From: Evernia prunastri
Lineage: Eukaryota; Ascomycota; Lecanoromycetes; Lecanorales; Parmeliaceae
Direction: 5' to 3'
DNA: 64,000 nt
Assembly (NCBI GenBank): GCA_003184365.1
Contig: NKYR01000002.1
Location: forward strand, 248,976 to 312,975
The position numbers and the translations under genes are program-made. Below are positions 21,054 through 32,790 of this stretch, one piece after another (position 1 is the stretch's first letter; the number at the start of each line of letters is the position of its first letter). The notes under the pieces are model-generated. The model saw nothing but the letters and a program-made list of their open reading frames with translations. It made no database searches and had not been told where the DNA came from.

Positions 21054-22645
21054 GTTTGTTTTTTACGCAGGGCTCTAGGGTGCTTGCAGTCTAAACCTCT
21101 CTCCTTCTCTCTCCTGCTATCGCGGAGGCTGCAAATCGGTTCGGGTCTTTTGCGGGACGCTCCAACAATCGGGCCACCATTTTGATGGAGGGAGCTACCC
21201 CGATAATGCGAATGATCCAGAAAGCGCCTTCGGAGATAACACTACTATTTCGGGCACGAATGAGGTTGCCAGCCTCTATAATCAGCGCGACATCGCACAA
21301 AAAATACAAGAGTCCCTGGGAGCCCTCAAACAATCTTTCATGATCGACGCGTGTGGCAGCCGTTCTGGGCACGGAGACAACGTGACCTTCTGAAGTTGTA
21401 CGCCTCTTCACCCACTGTGGCTGATAGCGTCTCTCTAGAGACTTTTCGTGACAAATTCACGACTGGCACCACCTGCTCTTGGCCCTCGATACAGCCATGT
21501 CTTCACTTCGACACTGGGACAACAGCTGAGAGATTTATGCTTTAGGAAGCGTCCACATGATATCAATCCCGCACGTGAGTAGCGATTTTGTCGATTGCAG
21601 AGGGGTCAGCGAGCGGAAACCGGGAAGCCGAAGCCAGAGCTGTCACCCTTTCGCCCATATGCGCTAGGGAGAGGTAGCTACAGTGCCTCTGACAGACTCA
21701 GCGTACTTGTACCCGCCAAGTATGCCCGTCTCGGAGGCTCGAACAGGCTATCACGACCCTGTCTGAGACACAGCCCAGACTCCTTCACGCCTTTTGCTCC
21801 TTTTGTTTTTGGCTAAGGAGATAAGAAAACGTTGTCTTTTCCAACATCGTCGCAGGGAGAATCCCTTTTCGGTTCAGGGGGAGGGGAAATGGATTGACGA
21901 GGCTGTGCTGTATCGCTGGTCGTGACTGGCCGCAGGGGAACTGCGGGGTCCGATCCTACCGTGATCGAACTGGGCAAGGAGCGAACCAAAACCGGAATTT
22001 TGCGCTTTACGACTTGACAGTTTTTGTGACTGATCTCGCACAACACCGTATTCTACTTTCATCTCATGGTGGGGTTTCTTTTCAATGGTCATCTGCCAGG
22101 CAAGCTAGACTTTTTATCTATCTACGACATTACATCACCATGATCAAGGAGAGATACGACATTCGAGGACATCGAGGACGAGGCTGGAGGACGGTCCACT
22201 ATCTGAGTCTAGTATGGTCTCTTTCTGGTTGAGTGCATGCGCTTGCTCAAGTCCAAGCAGAGTGTCGCCATGACATTGTGCTTACTGCATAGATGACAGC
22301 AGAGGTTTCACAATTCATGCACCCGCCAGATCCTCTGGCTCAGCCTTTCCGGAACGACGTGCCGCCTCAATAGATCTAGCGAACCAGCTTGGATCATGGA
22401 GCCCCTCTTGATGACACATTTTACGGCAAGACACCAAGAATCAACCAAATCTCGCACAAAGTCTCCGATGCTGAACACAACTCCGTGTTTGGGAGAAAGT
22501 ACCTTTGGACGACACATTATCTGGCAAACCACCAAGAAGCGGACATCTGTTTGATTCCGAACGCAGCGCGAGGCTGCACTTCAAGGCAATCTTCTCCGTT
22601 CTCAGCCTCTTCGAATTGATCAAGTAAAAGGTCCGTTGCTCCAGG
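19498..22645. other. Long intergenic region, no gene supported
   Basis: ORFs are short and mutually antisense. Contains a G35 tract and a local imperfect repeat ('gacacattttacggcaagac' near 22412 and 'gacacattatctggcaaacc' near 22513). No domain or splice-linked frame was found. Confidence 0.5.
21018..21052. repeat. Homopolymer G35
   Basis: Uninterrupted run of 35 G on the plus strand. Its length may be imprecise because of sequencing error. It is not part of a telomere-like repeat. Confidence 0.85.
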
Positions 22646-25090
22646 ATGTTTAGATTCAAATTCTCCGACTCGTCTTGGTCAGAGGCCTTTGGGAAATGCA
22701 TCTTCCGGGCAGTCCAAGGTATCTTTTGCGCAATCTTGGACTCGAGATATTTGCTTTCGTCCTCGTACGCTTTTTGTTTCGCTTGAGCACCGAACCAAGG
22801 AAATTGGTAGTCAAGAAATCCTTATGGGTGGCGTTCAGCCGCTGTCTAATCCACATTTTCCCTGTCACAGTGTCTTTGGTCCTGCTCCGACTCAACCTTG
22901 GAGGGCTCTATATCGGACATGGGTTCTCGCAACAGTCTAGCGGCGATCTGACGGACCAAGGGAATGATGTGAAACTTGCGTTGATTCAGGTTGCGGCCAA
23001 GGTTCAGGTAAGCATGGGTCAAGTACCAGAAGAAGAGGATTATGGCTGACAGACATAGGAGCTTCTCGTAATCTCAAGCTATGGTGTCATAATATTCTCA
23101 ATTACCAGAGATAGATTGTTGCGAGAAGGCATCCCTTTGGGGCTTGCTGCATCGGGAATATCTTTCGCTCGTATAAGCTACTTCTGGTCCCCCGCTTTGT
23201 GGAGCGCTATCTCCGTTCTGGCTACGTCTAGCAAGATTCAAGACGTTTGCCTTCTGATCTTGGTCTTTTTGGGAGGCCTTATTGCGGTAACAGCAGGGCC
23301 TGCAAGCGCCATCCTAATGTTGCCTCGAATAACAGTATGAATTCACGTCAAAGCTTCATTATGATATGGATACAAGCTAATCCTTGTGCATTCTCTTCGC
23401 AGGATTGGCATGAGTTCACTACTGATTTTTGGCTCAACGGAACAGCAGACGTTTTCTGGCCCTCTGTACTAACCTCTGATCATGTCGGTGGGACTCGATG
23501 CTTAAGTGCCAAGGGCCTTCAAACTATCGATTGTGTCGCACAGGGGGTAGCGACTCTCGAGAACTTTTACAACTACCACCGCAACCAGGGCAGCTACGAA
23601 ATCTCCACACAGGAGTCACAATTTCCAAGGACCCTGCAAGGGACCCCCAGGAGCCCTGGTCTTAGTGCAGAAGCATGGTCTTTGGCTCCTCACGCAGCCA
23701 CCTCTCTACTCAAGCAGCACTTATGGTATGATCCGCATTGGTATCCAGCAGATAAAACTCGCCCTACGGGAATCCGCTATGGGGAAACATGGTCACAAGC
23801 AGCAGCGGTGCGTACCGTCTGCACCCGTGATATATTAGCCTTTTCGAATGCAACCTTCAATGTGTCTCTGCCTAATCCTCCGGCATACGACCTCTGGGCT
23901 AGAGGAAATGACCGATCAGGGAGATATACAAATATCCAGCTGTCCAAACCACTATGGGGGGACCATGAGGGTGCTCTTACCCAACAGACGGGAACTACAA
24001 CGATGTGGATCCCGGCCAGTCCTGACATGGAATCGGTCACCGCAGGCCTTGTGATTCTAGGCTCGCTTAATTCGACTTTTGAATCTCAACGCTTTGGGGT
24101 AGTGTGCTCTATTGACGGCCGATGGAACAAGGCAAAGCATGTATTGACAGGAAATGCTAACACGGGCTTGGGGTCCAAGTCTTATGACAACGATGGTGGC
24201 GATATCAGCGTCGTGCAGAATGGCCAGCGCAATAACCAAGCTATATTGACCGAAACTTTGCCGCTCGATGACGGAAACTGGAGACATATCAAAGCTGAAC
24301 AAGGATGGCTGAACGCCTTAACGCCTCTAATACCCCAATATATGGAGGAGGCGGAGACGGCATTGAACAAGTCCACTATGACTACAGCTCTCGCTAACAT
24401 CCTCATCGCATGTGATGTTAGACTCAACACCGACAATCTTGATAGTGTGTTAACGCCCGATTTCGGATACAGTATATTGAGACGATCATATCAACTGCGA
24501 TGGCAGATGCCATCTCCCGTGTCGGCCTTGGGCAACAGTACCGTACTTTTAAATACTACACCAATTTTGGGACAAAGTGCAAACGCATCCAAAGTGCCGG
24601 GGGTCGGACATGGTGCCCAGGCCCTCCACCCTATGACCAATCAAGCCGTTTGGCGTTCCGTGGCTTCCTGACAGGTAAGGGTGTGACCATAACCCAGAGG
24701 CATCGCTGACCCGACGTCATACAACCAGGATACGGGTACAACGCCTCGAGGGTCACAGACTATCTCTCCGTCGCCGTCCTGCTGCTCCACATCCTCGTCG
24801 CTCTGGCCCACACGCTCTACCTCCTCTCCACGCGGCTCAGCTCCGACGCCTGGGACACGGCCGAGGAGCTCCTCGTGCTGGCGCAGGTGTCGAGGACGGA
24901 CACGGCGGACCTGAGGAATACGAGCGCGGGCATCAAGCGGTTCTCGACCATGGGGCTGAATGCGCGCGTGAGGACGTCGGGGTCTGGTGGTGGGGGTGGT
25001 GAGAAGACGGTGGAGTTGCTGGTTGGTGGGGTGGAGGGGGGGAAGATGGGGAGGGTGGAGGAGGGGGTGGAGTATGGGAATGTGGATTAG
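22646..25090 (+). CDS. Multi-pass membrane protein with a large N-glycosylated region (711 aa)
   Basis: Proposed exons 22646-22718, 22811-23007, 23059-23334, 23403-24576, 24621-24674 and 24729-25090. Hydrophobic helices come first (CLIHIFPVTVSLVLLRLNL; a long stretch around ISYFWSPALW...LILVFLGGLIAVTAGPASAI). A region of about 400 residues rich in Asn-X-Ser/Thr sites (NGT, NAT, NVS, NST, NKS, NTT) follows, then one last helix (SVAVLLLHILVALAHTLYLL) and a Gly-rich tail. This order matches a common uncharacterised ascomycete plasma-membrane family (known from recall). The 44-nt intron 24577-24620 is inferred because it restores the frame leading into GFLTG-YGYNASR. The first exon is the weakest: an ATG at 22699 without the first intron is an alternative. 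Receptor or sensor roles are only guesses. Confidence 0.7.
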
Positions 25091-26375
25091 GATTGAGAGG
25101 TGGGAGGGAGGGGGGGATGGAGGAGGGGATAGAGCATGGCTAGACGTTTGATCGTTTTTGGTAAAAGCAATTAATGGCAAGGCCCTTTTTCCACTCGCTA
25201 TCGATTGAGTTTAAAAGCTTGCACTGAACGGTGGAGGGTGTATTGGGGTTCTTTATTTTGGTTTCCCTTTTCAGGGATGTTTAAAGCCAGAGCAGCGAAA
25301 AGATGAAGGATCACGTAAAATAATAGACGCGTCTGTATCCGCTAGATAGTACAACATACCTTACCTTACCATACCGTCTCCAAGCTCAACGATATCTCTA
25401 CGCGACCTTGTTGCGGTGCTGATCAGGCATGAATTTTGACAGGTACTTTACAGGCGACGGTCTTCTTGGGATACACGAAGATGCTGTCGCTGTAGCTATC
25501 GCTGACAAGAAAGTGCATTTGGATGTCGCTGGCATCTACGCTGTCTATCTGGGTTTTTGTGGATGGAATGGTTGGATAGGGGTTTTGGAGGGTGGGTGGA
25601 GAGGGGAAGAGGGGGGAGAGGGGGGAGAGGGGTGAGAGGGGTGAGAGGGAGAGGGGAAGGGGAAAGTTACAGCTGTTTGAGCTGTGCGGCTTTCTCGTTG
25701 GGGAGTTGAGGACTGGATGATTAGTGATGTATATGTACTCTAAGTAAAAAGTATGGCATTGAAGACTTGGTGCATGCCCTGGCGTGTAAGGTTGATCTGG
25801 CGGGGGACGGTTGGATAGGTTGTCGGTTTCGGTTGAGGAGTTGGGTGGGGAGTCGGGTTCACGAGGTTATGTAGCAGAGGTAACCAAAAGAGAGATTCAT
25901 TTCTTGGGGGTCATATAGGTCAAGTTCATGGAATCGTGGGGGAGCGGTGGGGGGCATTATCCGAGGTCTTGGCGCATGAGTCTGAGAGTGATGCTCGTTG
26001 ATAAGTAATCAAATATTGGCATCTCCAGCTGCCTCACTGTCAACTGATCCGACCTTACTGCTCCTCCAAACCTTATTAATAGCGACTGATCGCCCGTGAA
26101 ATCGTACGAGAGACGAGGCTACGAATGGTCCAAGCAATCATGCATAGCAATATCAAGCATAGCCCATTGTGGCTGCCGCGTCTGCAGGCAGTCGCGAGGC
26201 TAAGTTTCGCTGACCTTCAGCCTTGACGAACCGATTGGCTCTGCCATCCTGAGGCTGAGACTTGCAGTGACCCTCTGTGAACCGCCCCGCCAAGTGAGGG
26301 GTCGTGGCAGCCTGGAGCCTGTACATAAAATACAGAACAGCCCCCGATACAATCTTCCTCTCACGCCTCGGCACG
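25091..26375. other. Intergenic, G-rich simple sequence
   Basis: 3' flank of the membrane-protein gene and upstream of the AAA ATPase gene. A purine-rich stretch (gggga/gagagg repeats) lies at 25585-25670. No supported gene. Confidence 0.5.
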
Positions 26376-29300
26376 ATGAGTGAACGCCAGTCGTACGAAT
26401 CTAGGATGGCCGACTTAAAGCTCAAACGGTTTGCTTCCCATTGGCAATCAGTTCGTGGACAAGCCGCTACTCTCGACGACTGCGAGCCTCATCACACAGA
26501 CGACGACTCCAACATAAACCCAGGCAAAATGGACGAGACACAGCGCTCCGCTATGAGCGTCTTCAAAGGTCTTAGAATTGGTCAAGGAGGGATGATCTGG
26601 GGATCCGACGGAGCACTGCTCGGCAAAGTCCAGGACGACAGCCTTGCAAACCCAGAGGAACTGGAAGGTTATCCTCTCAACGAGAAAGGAGAGGTGTTCG
26701 ACGAAGATGGAGAAAAGATCGGGCAGGCGCTGGCATATGAGGTACTCACGGGTACAAGGTCCAGGAGTGCGCGTGACCATACATTTTACAGTCTGAAACC
26801 CGACGGGAATGGGCGGTACCATTGTCCATACGCCGCCTTGGGCGTCTGTGGGTACAAACCACAGGAATTGAAGTCTAATTTCGAGTGAGTCATATCTGAA
26901 CATTCTCCAATATTTGATGCTGACCGCCGCTTCAGTAAACACTTAGACTCGCACCTGAAGCCATATCGTTGCAATATCGGCGAGTGTCTCGACACGCAGT
27001 TCTCCACTGCTGGTTGCTTGCTGCGTCACGAAAAAGAAGTCCACAAAATGCACAGACACGGTGCCAAACCCTACAAAGACTACAATTATATTGAAGTTGA
27101 GCCGCCCGAAGAGACGGTTACACCACCTGTTTCGAGAACATCTTCCCACGGCAACGCCGCTACACAGAGGATGCCCGATGCCAACAAGATCCCTCCCGTG
27201 TGGTCCTTCCAGGATGGTGATCATTTTTTACGCAACGGACATTGTGACGAGGAGGTCGCCTCTGGACATGCCCAAGAAGCGCATGTCCGGTCACCTCCGG
27301 CCACTATGTATGACAAGACCTCCTCCTCAGAATGGAAATATAATGCTGGAAGGAAAGGGTCCGACCAACACCACAGGCCCAAGCATACTGGTACGTTGGA
27401 GCCTCGGTACCGTCCCAAACCTACCACCATTCCGGCAAGCATCAATCCAGAACAACCAAAAGAGACCATCACAGAGCACAACGAAAAATTGTTGGTTGAC
27501 GTCGATTTTCTTCACAAGCTAGAGTCGAAAATCAGCGACCTGCAATCCCGCGTCGAATTGTGCGAGGGTGTTTCTGGCTCTCTTACCAACTCTTCGATTG
27601 CTGATAGCGAAGACTCTGTGGAATCGATCTCTGAACTTGGCGACAAGGGCGGTCAAGCGGCCAGGTACTCACAAGACTTTGATGAAGAAATAATCAGCTA
27701 CGAGCCGGAAGTAAGAAAAGGGCAGCGAGTTGCAGGAATTGTTAGGGGACCAAGCCTTGAGATCGCGCGATGGGATCACTTTGGTGAGAACCAACGATTT
27801 GAGGCAGTACGCGACGGAGCGTCTGCACCTCCTATTCTCGAGATTTCAGCCGACAGGCCTCTCTTGACCGTCGTTTCTGAATACGATCGCAACCAATTTT
27901 GGCGAAAGCGAGTCGAAATTGCGTCCCCCGCCTTCTTCGACCTCCTTAAGGAAGTGTCTCAACATAACATCAGCGATTTAGTCCTTCACGAGGGTGTCTT
28001 CTATCTTATGGAACCCCTCATGGTTCTTTTCCTTAACCGCAAACAGCTCACGGATCATGTGGAGAATGCCAAGGAGCCCACACACGCCAAGGAACACGCA
28101 AATTTCATATTGAACTTCCTGAAGAGTGATTTCAGCAACATTAGTAGAGTACTCGACAACTTTGAGTCAGCGACGCCTCCAAATCTTGTAAAGTACAGCG
28201 ACTTGTGGATGCTCTATCGACCTGGCACGAAGGTGTACAGCCGTGCTAATGGTGAATGGGAAGCTTTCGTCATTGACTCTCTCGACGGAATGCAGGTACG
28301 GAAACCGTTGCCAGACAACAGTCACGCCCTTACCAGGCTCGATTTGAGAGCATGGTCCATTAATTTTGATGGTGAGGTCTATGGCCGCGTTTGGTCTATT
28401 CATTGTATTGCTCCATTCCATGGTGTCAGGGATATAAGCTCTCTGCCTCTAGTCCCAGAGAGATTTTTGTTGGATGGAAACAACATCAGAGAATCGCTGG
28501 TATCTCGTGGAAAGAAGTTCTGTGCTTTACAAGGACAGCACTGCCAAGCGAGCGAGACATCTCCTCCACAGTCTACTCGTGTGATGGTGGATCATTTGAC
28601 TTATCAGAAGCGCAATGTAAGTGCAATTTTCGGAATCTATCCCCTGATCCCTTTCCACGGCTGGGTCTATGACATGCCTTGGGAGCAAGTGGTCATAGTC
28701 CTTCCCAATCCTGGTTTTCAACTCGGGTTTTCCCCCTCACGGGAATCGCACTGACTCCGAAATGCTCAGGGGTGGCTTATATCCATTGACGGGAAATATG
28801 GTCCCTCCAGTGCCAAGGAAAAGAGCTGGAAAGATAACAGGTATAGCGATTGGGATACGAGTGGTGAAGCTTTTGACCGACGACCCAGACGTTATACGTC
28901 CCCGCGCTCCCTGGTGCGCCACTTTGAGGATGAGTACTGCAGTAGAGACTACGAGCTCGAAAGTATCGACAAACTTGAAGACGCTCAAGCTGAGTCTTGC
29001 CGAACTTATTCAACAGATCGTCCTTTGCACGTTGTCGTCCGTGGGTTCGAACAGTACAATCTGATCCGACCAGATGCCGAGATGGACGAGCTTACGTTGA
29101 TGCTTTGTCCGCAACATGTGCGTGGCTTCTGCCTTCAGGATAAAATGTGGAGTAAGTGACTACATTGCACTGTTCCCTGCGAAATCTAATCTGAGGTCAG
29201 AATTCCTCAACGTATCACAAATTAAGCCAGTATCTTTCCAAATAAACGCCTGGGACCGTCTCGTCCTAGATGAAGAATACAAAGACATCCTAGAAGCAAT

Positions 29301-30139
29301 GGTTTCATCCCACGTCGACAAGGTGGCTGGATTGAGAGGTTCACCCGGTGGAAAGGGTCTTAGCATACTCCTACACGGCAAGCCAGGTGTTGGCAAAACG
29401 CTGACTGCCGGTAAGTGATTGAGAAGTCGTCCTAGCGCCATTCATTGCTGATAGACCGTCAGAATCCGTCGCGGAACACTTTGGCAAACCTCTATTCCCT
29501 GTCACTTGTAGCGACATTGGGACTTCTCTGACAAGATTTGACGAGAAGCTAGAAGAGATCTCTGATTATGCCACGAAATGGGGTGCCATCTTGCTTTTCG
29601 ATGAAGCAGACGTACTCGTACAAGCTCGACGCGATTATGAATGCGCCAATCTTAAACGCAACGATCTAGTGTCGAGCTTTTTACGATTCATTGAATACTA
29701 TCAGGGTATCGTCTTTATCGCCACCAATCGTGTCAGCAAATTCGATGAAGCTCTTATCCCACGCATCGACATTAATATCGGCCTGCCTCCTTTGGATCGT
29801 GGCCACAGAGCTCAAATTTGGCGTAATCAAATTCAGGACTTGTTTGATGAAGGCATCCTCAATGCATCTCAATCTGCTGATTTGCAGCTGCTTGCTCAAC
29901 AGAAGTGGAGCAAGGACGACATGAATGGTCACCAGATCAAGAAGGCGGTAAGGAGTGCGAGGATACTGGCGGCGAAAAAAGGAAAGACGTTGGGGAACAA
30001 GCAAATTGAAACAATGCTAAAGATGGAGAAGGGCTTTGAAGAGAGCGTCGGCCTTCCTGAGAAGGAGAAGGAGAAAAGGGCTGGGAATGAGAAAGGTAAA
30101 GAGGATTTGGAGGGGTTCGAGCAGGTGGAGAAGCCTTGA
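26376..30139 (+). CDS. Zinc-finger AAA+ ATPase of the DUF7025 type (1,152 aa)
   Basis: Exons 26376-26884, 26936-28616, 28770-29151, 29201-29410 and 29463-30139; all joins are in phase. Order: a DUF3659-like motif (YPLNEKGEVFDEDGEKIGQA, residues about 108-127); two C2H2-like fingers split by intron 1 (YHCPYAALGVCGYK...HLDSH, then YRCNIGECLDTQFS...H...H); a 250-residue low-complexity linker with a short coiled coil; a middle region typical of fungal AAA ATPases (VKYSDLWMLYRPG, DELTLMLCPQHVRGFCLQDK); then the ATPase with Walker A GKPGVGKT, Walker B AILLFDEAD, IVFIATNRVSKFDEALIPRID and a Lys/Glu tail. The AAA core points to ATP-driven remodelling of a protein or complex; the fingers suggest nucleic-acid or protein contact. 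The substrate is unknown. Intron 2 (153 nt) is long for this genome and could hide a small exon. Confidence 0.85.
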
Positions 30140-30544
30140 TATAACGGGGTAACGGAGCCCGGACAATTTTTATTTTTTTTGCTATGGTAATATGACTTAA
30201 TGACTTTGACGACCAGGATATCAATCAATGCCACATGTTTTCTCTTCCGATCCTTCTGCCATTCTCTCTGACTTTCAGCACACAGATTTCTCTTATACTT
30301 TGTTTCTCAAGCAACACGCTAGATCTCAACCCGGCGACCTTTTCTTTGCAAAACATGTTAAAACTACTCGCTAGCAACTTTACATTTCTCCGGACCATTT
30401 CCAGATCACGCCCGGAATCCACTTTTCCGTTTGTACCAGAGAACGAAGATCGACATGATTTCAGAACAGACCCCACACAATGAGACTGACTCCATCATTC
30501 AGTAAAAGCTGCGTCCCCTCCTCCTCCGTCAATCACCAATCAAA

Positions 30545-31049
30545 TCATCCCTCTTCCCCCTCCCCCTCCTCCTCCCCCTCATCCCCCTCATCCCCCCACA
30601 GCCTCGACCGCACGTCAAACTGGTCCCCGTCCCCTCTCCCTCTCACTCCCCCACCGCCCGGATGGTGCCCCGACCCGCCGCTCCCGCCCGGGTTGGCCCA
30701 CCGGCGCCAGTCCTCTTCCCGCGCGGCGAACCGGGACGCCTTTGTCTTTTGCCCGATGTGGATGGCCCTGAGGGGGGTGGATGGGTTGGATCAGCGGGTT
30801 TCTTCGATGTGATATGGAGGGATGGGTATTTGGAGGAAAAAGGGATTGGGGAGGAAAAGAAAGGGGGGGGGGGGGGGGGGGGGGGTTCAACTTTTGAAAC
30901 TTGTCGAAGAAATCGGGGAGCGAAGGCCGCTGGTTTGAGGTCGCGGGGTTTGGGGACTTGGAGGTTCGGAGGGAGCTGGTTGATGTCTGTGAGGAAGGGG
31001 GTGGTGGGCTCGAGGTGTCGGTGGCGCTGGAGGAGGAGGTGGATGTCAT
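30545..31049 (-). CDS. Small hypothetical protein, 2 exons (126 aa)
   Basis: Exon 1 31049-30892 and exon 2 30767-30545. The intron (GTTGAA...CCTCAG, 124 nt) carries a C23 run next to its donor. Exon 1 is Ser/Thr/Pro-rich and ends PSLPDFFDKFQ. Exon 2 reads AIHIGQKTKASRFAAREE, then DWRRWANPGGSGG, then QFDVRSRLWGDEG and an acidic Glu/Gly tail. A donor nine bases earlier (30901) would also keep frame. No known domain. Naive frames across this segment give only proline-rich translations, which hide the splice. A strong TATA sequence lies about 120 bp upstream. Coding status is supported by the clean frame through exon 2. Confidence 0.55.
30863..30885. repeat. Homopolymer G23 (C23 in the intron of the small minus-strand gene)
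   Basis: Uninterrupted run of 23 G on the plus strand. On the minus strand it lies six bases after the proposed GT donor. Confidence 0.85.
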
Positions 31050-31164
31050 GCTGGGGTTCTTTTTTTGGGGTGTGTGTGTGAGAAAGAGAGATAAGTGTAT
31101 AAGTGGGGGTTTTGCAAAGAGGCGAGCAGGGCAGAGCAAGGCGGTCTTGCGGGGTTTTGCGGGG

Positions 31165-31174
31165 ACTTATATAT
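31165..31174 (-). promoter_or_regulatory. TATA box upstream of the small gene
   Basis: Minus-strand CTATATATAAG, about 120 bp before the ATG at 31049. The leader between them is CT-rich, as in other fungal promoters. Confidence 0.6.
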
Positions 31175-31179
31175 AGGAC

Positions 31180-32790
31180 TTGCATCATTGAACGAACGTT
31201 TGCGACGGAGCCGCGACAAACGATGCATGCATGGGCTTCACGGGTGGGTGGTCTTTTTTTTTCCTTCCGGAGCCCATCATCAGGTCTGGATGCAGGTACG
31301 CGATGTTGACATGTCACGGTGGCCAGCGCATGGGCAGACAAACAAACAACAAGCTGCGTTACTTCGGGGTGGGGGCAAACTTCGGACCTGAGACGATTCG
31401 AGGGTGGCCTGTCGATGACACGTTTTTCCGTACGGGGAAGTCAAAATCGTTCGATTTTCGAGGGTCGTGATGGAAAGGGGAGGAGAGAGTGGGCGTTTGT
31501 GGTAAGGATGGCGAGGGGTTATAATTGGGTTGTTTGAATGTCATTCATCCCGTTGGTCTGCCTACGATCGATGTACGGCGTCGGATTCGGAGGATGGGTT
31601 GTCGAATCGGGAGGTTTGCGAGGCTTGCTGGACGCTCGTTGGAGATGGTGTCTCCGGTGGTCTTGGGACATTTGGTCGACTTCGTCTGCGATTGGGTGGA
31701 GAGCGATAGGGAGATGTTGGAAGAGGATTTGGTGGTTTCGGGGCTTATGCTTTCACGCTTGGACTCAATGAATGATAAGTGATAGTTTCTTGAATTGGCA
31801 TAAAAGCTGCACGGTGAAGAGAGACATAGCGCTGTTCGGAGCATTCTGTGCTTCAAGCTGCCGTCTTGTGTAATGGCTGGTCGATATGGCATCAATGCGC
31901 CTTCTCGGTTTCGAGCTTTGGTAGCCTTGTATGAATGCCCGATATCAAGACCTCTACAGCGTTGACCTTCTTGACTCATTGCTTTCATTGTGCCTGTTGA
32001 AGAAGCCACGGGGCCTATCAAATGCTGTGTCGGTCCAGTCCTACGTCCGGCAATGGCACTGTGAAATGAAATTACCTATCGCTGCGAGACTTTCACTTTG
32101 TTGAATGGAATGGTATCAACTTTTGGCTCAGCTATGCCTAGATGCCCACCTTTGACTTCTGGAGTCTCGGGTATACCCACTTGAGAGATTGAGTGGCTCT
32201 GGCTCGAGGGCTTGGGGGCAGCCAAAGATGGCAATTGGCATACTAGCATACTAGCACGCTGGCACGCTGGCACACTGACATACTGGCATACTGATAGGAC
32301 CATAACTGAAGAAGGAGCCCAAGGCCAATTCTTCCAAAAGTGAGTTGCTTTGATAGAACGAAACATAATACTTTGTAAAACAGCATAGGTTCGTCAATAC
32401 TTCACCACTCCAGTTACTCTGGCGACAAGATACCTCCAATGGAGTACTATCTAGCTCTTATACACCGCAATTCCTGCGTCAGATCTTTTGTTGTGGAGCC
32501 GCCCAGCATTCTTGATCAGAGGGTGTACTAATACGACGATTTCTGTCGTTCCACAACGCCTTTCCGTCGATGTGCTCTTTAGGAAGGTACAGCCACGCAA
32601 GGCTGCGAGCCTCGGTCCTCGTCTCTCACAGTAATGGAGGACTCCATTTATTGTACTTTTGGCTCTTATGATGTCTTAGTACCCTTACGACTTACCACAG
32701 GAGTTCTCTTGAATGCTGTATGAACGCATTCAGTACAAGTCAGATGCCGGTAGTGTGAAACCTTGACAGTACGACGACTAGCAGAGGATC
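31180..32790. other. Intergenic, no gene supported
   Basis: Short overlapping ORFs only. The longest minus-strand frame (31545-32021) has no recognisable motif and ordinary random composition. Confidence 0.5.
32238..32300. repeat. 10-bp tandem repeat (catactggca type)
   Basis: About six units of roughly 10 bp: 'catactagca', 'cgctggca', 'cactgaca', 'tactggca' and variants. Confidence 0.7.

Noticed and set aside
30643..31341. 232-codon Pro-rich ORF on the minus strand
   Set aside because: It crosses the small spliced gene in the wrong frame and contains the homopolymer translated as Pro.
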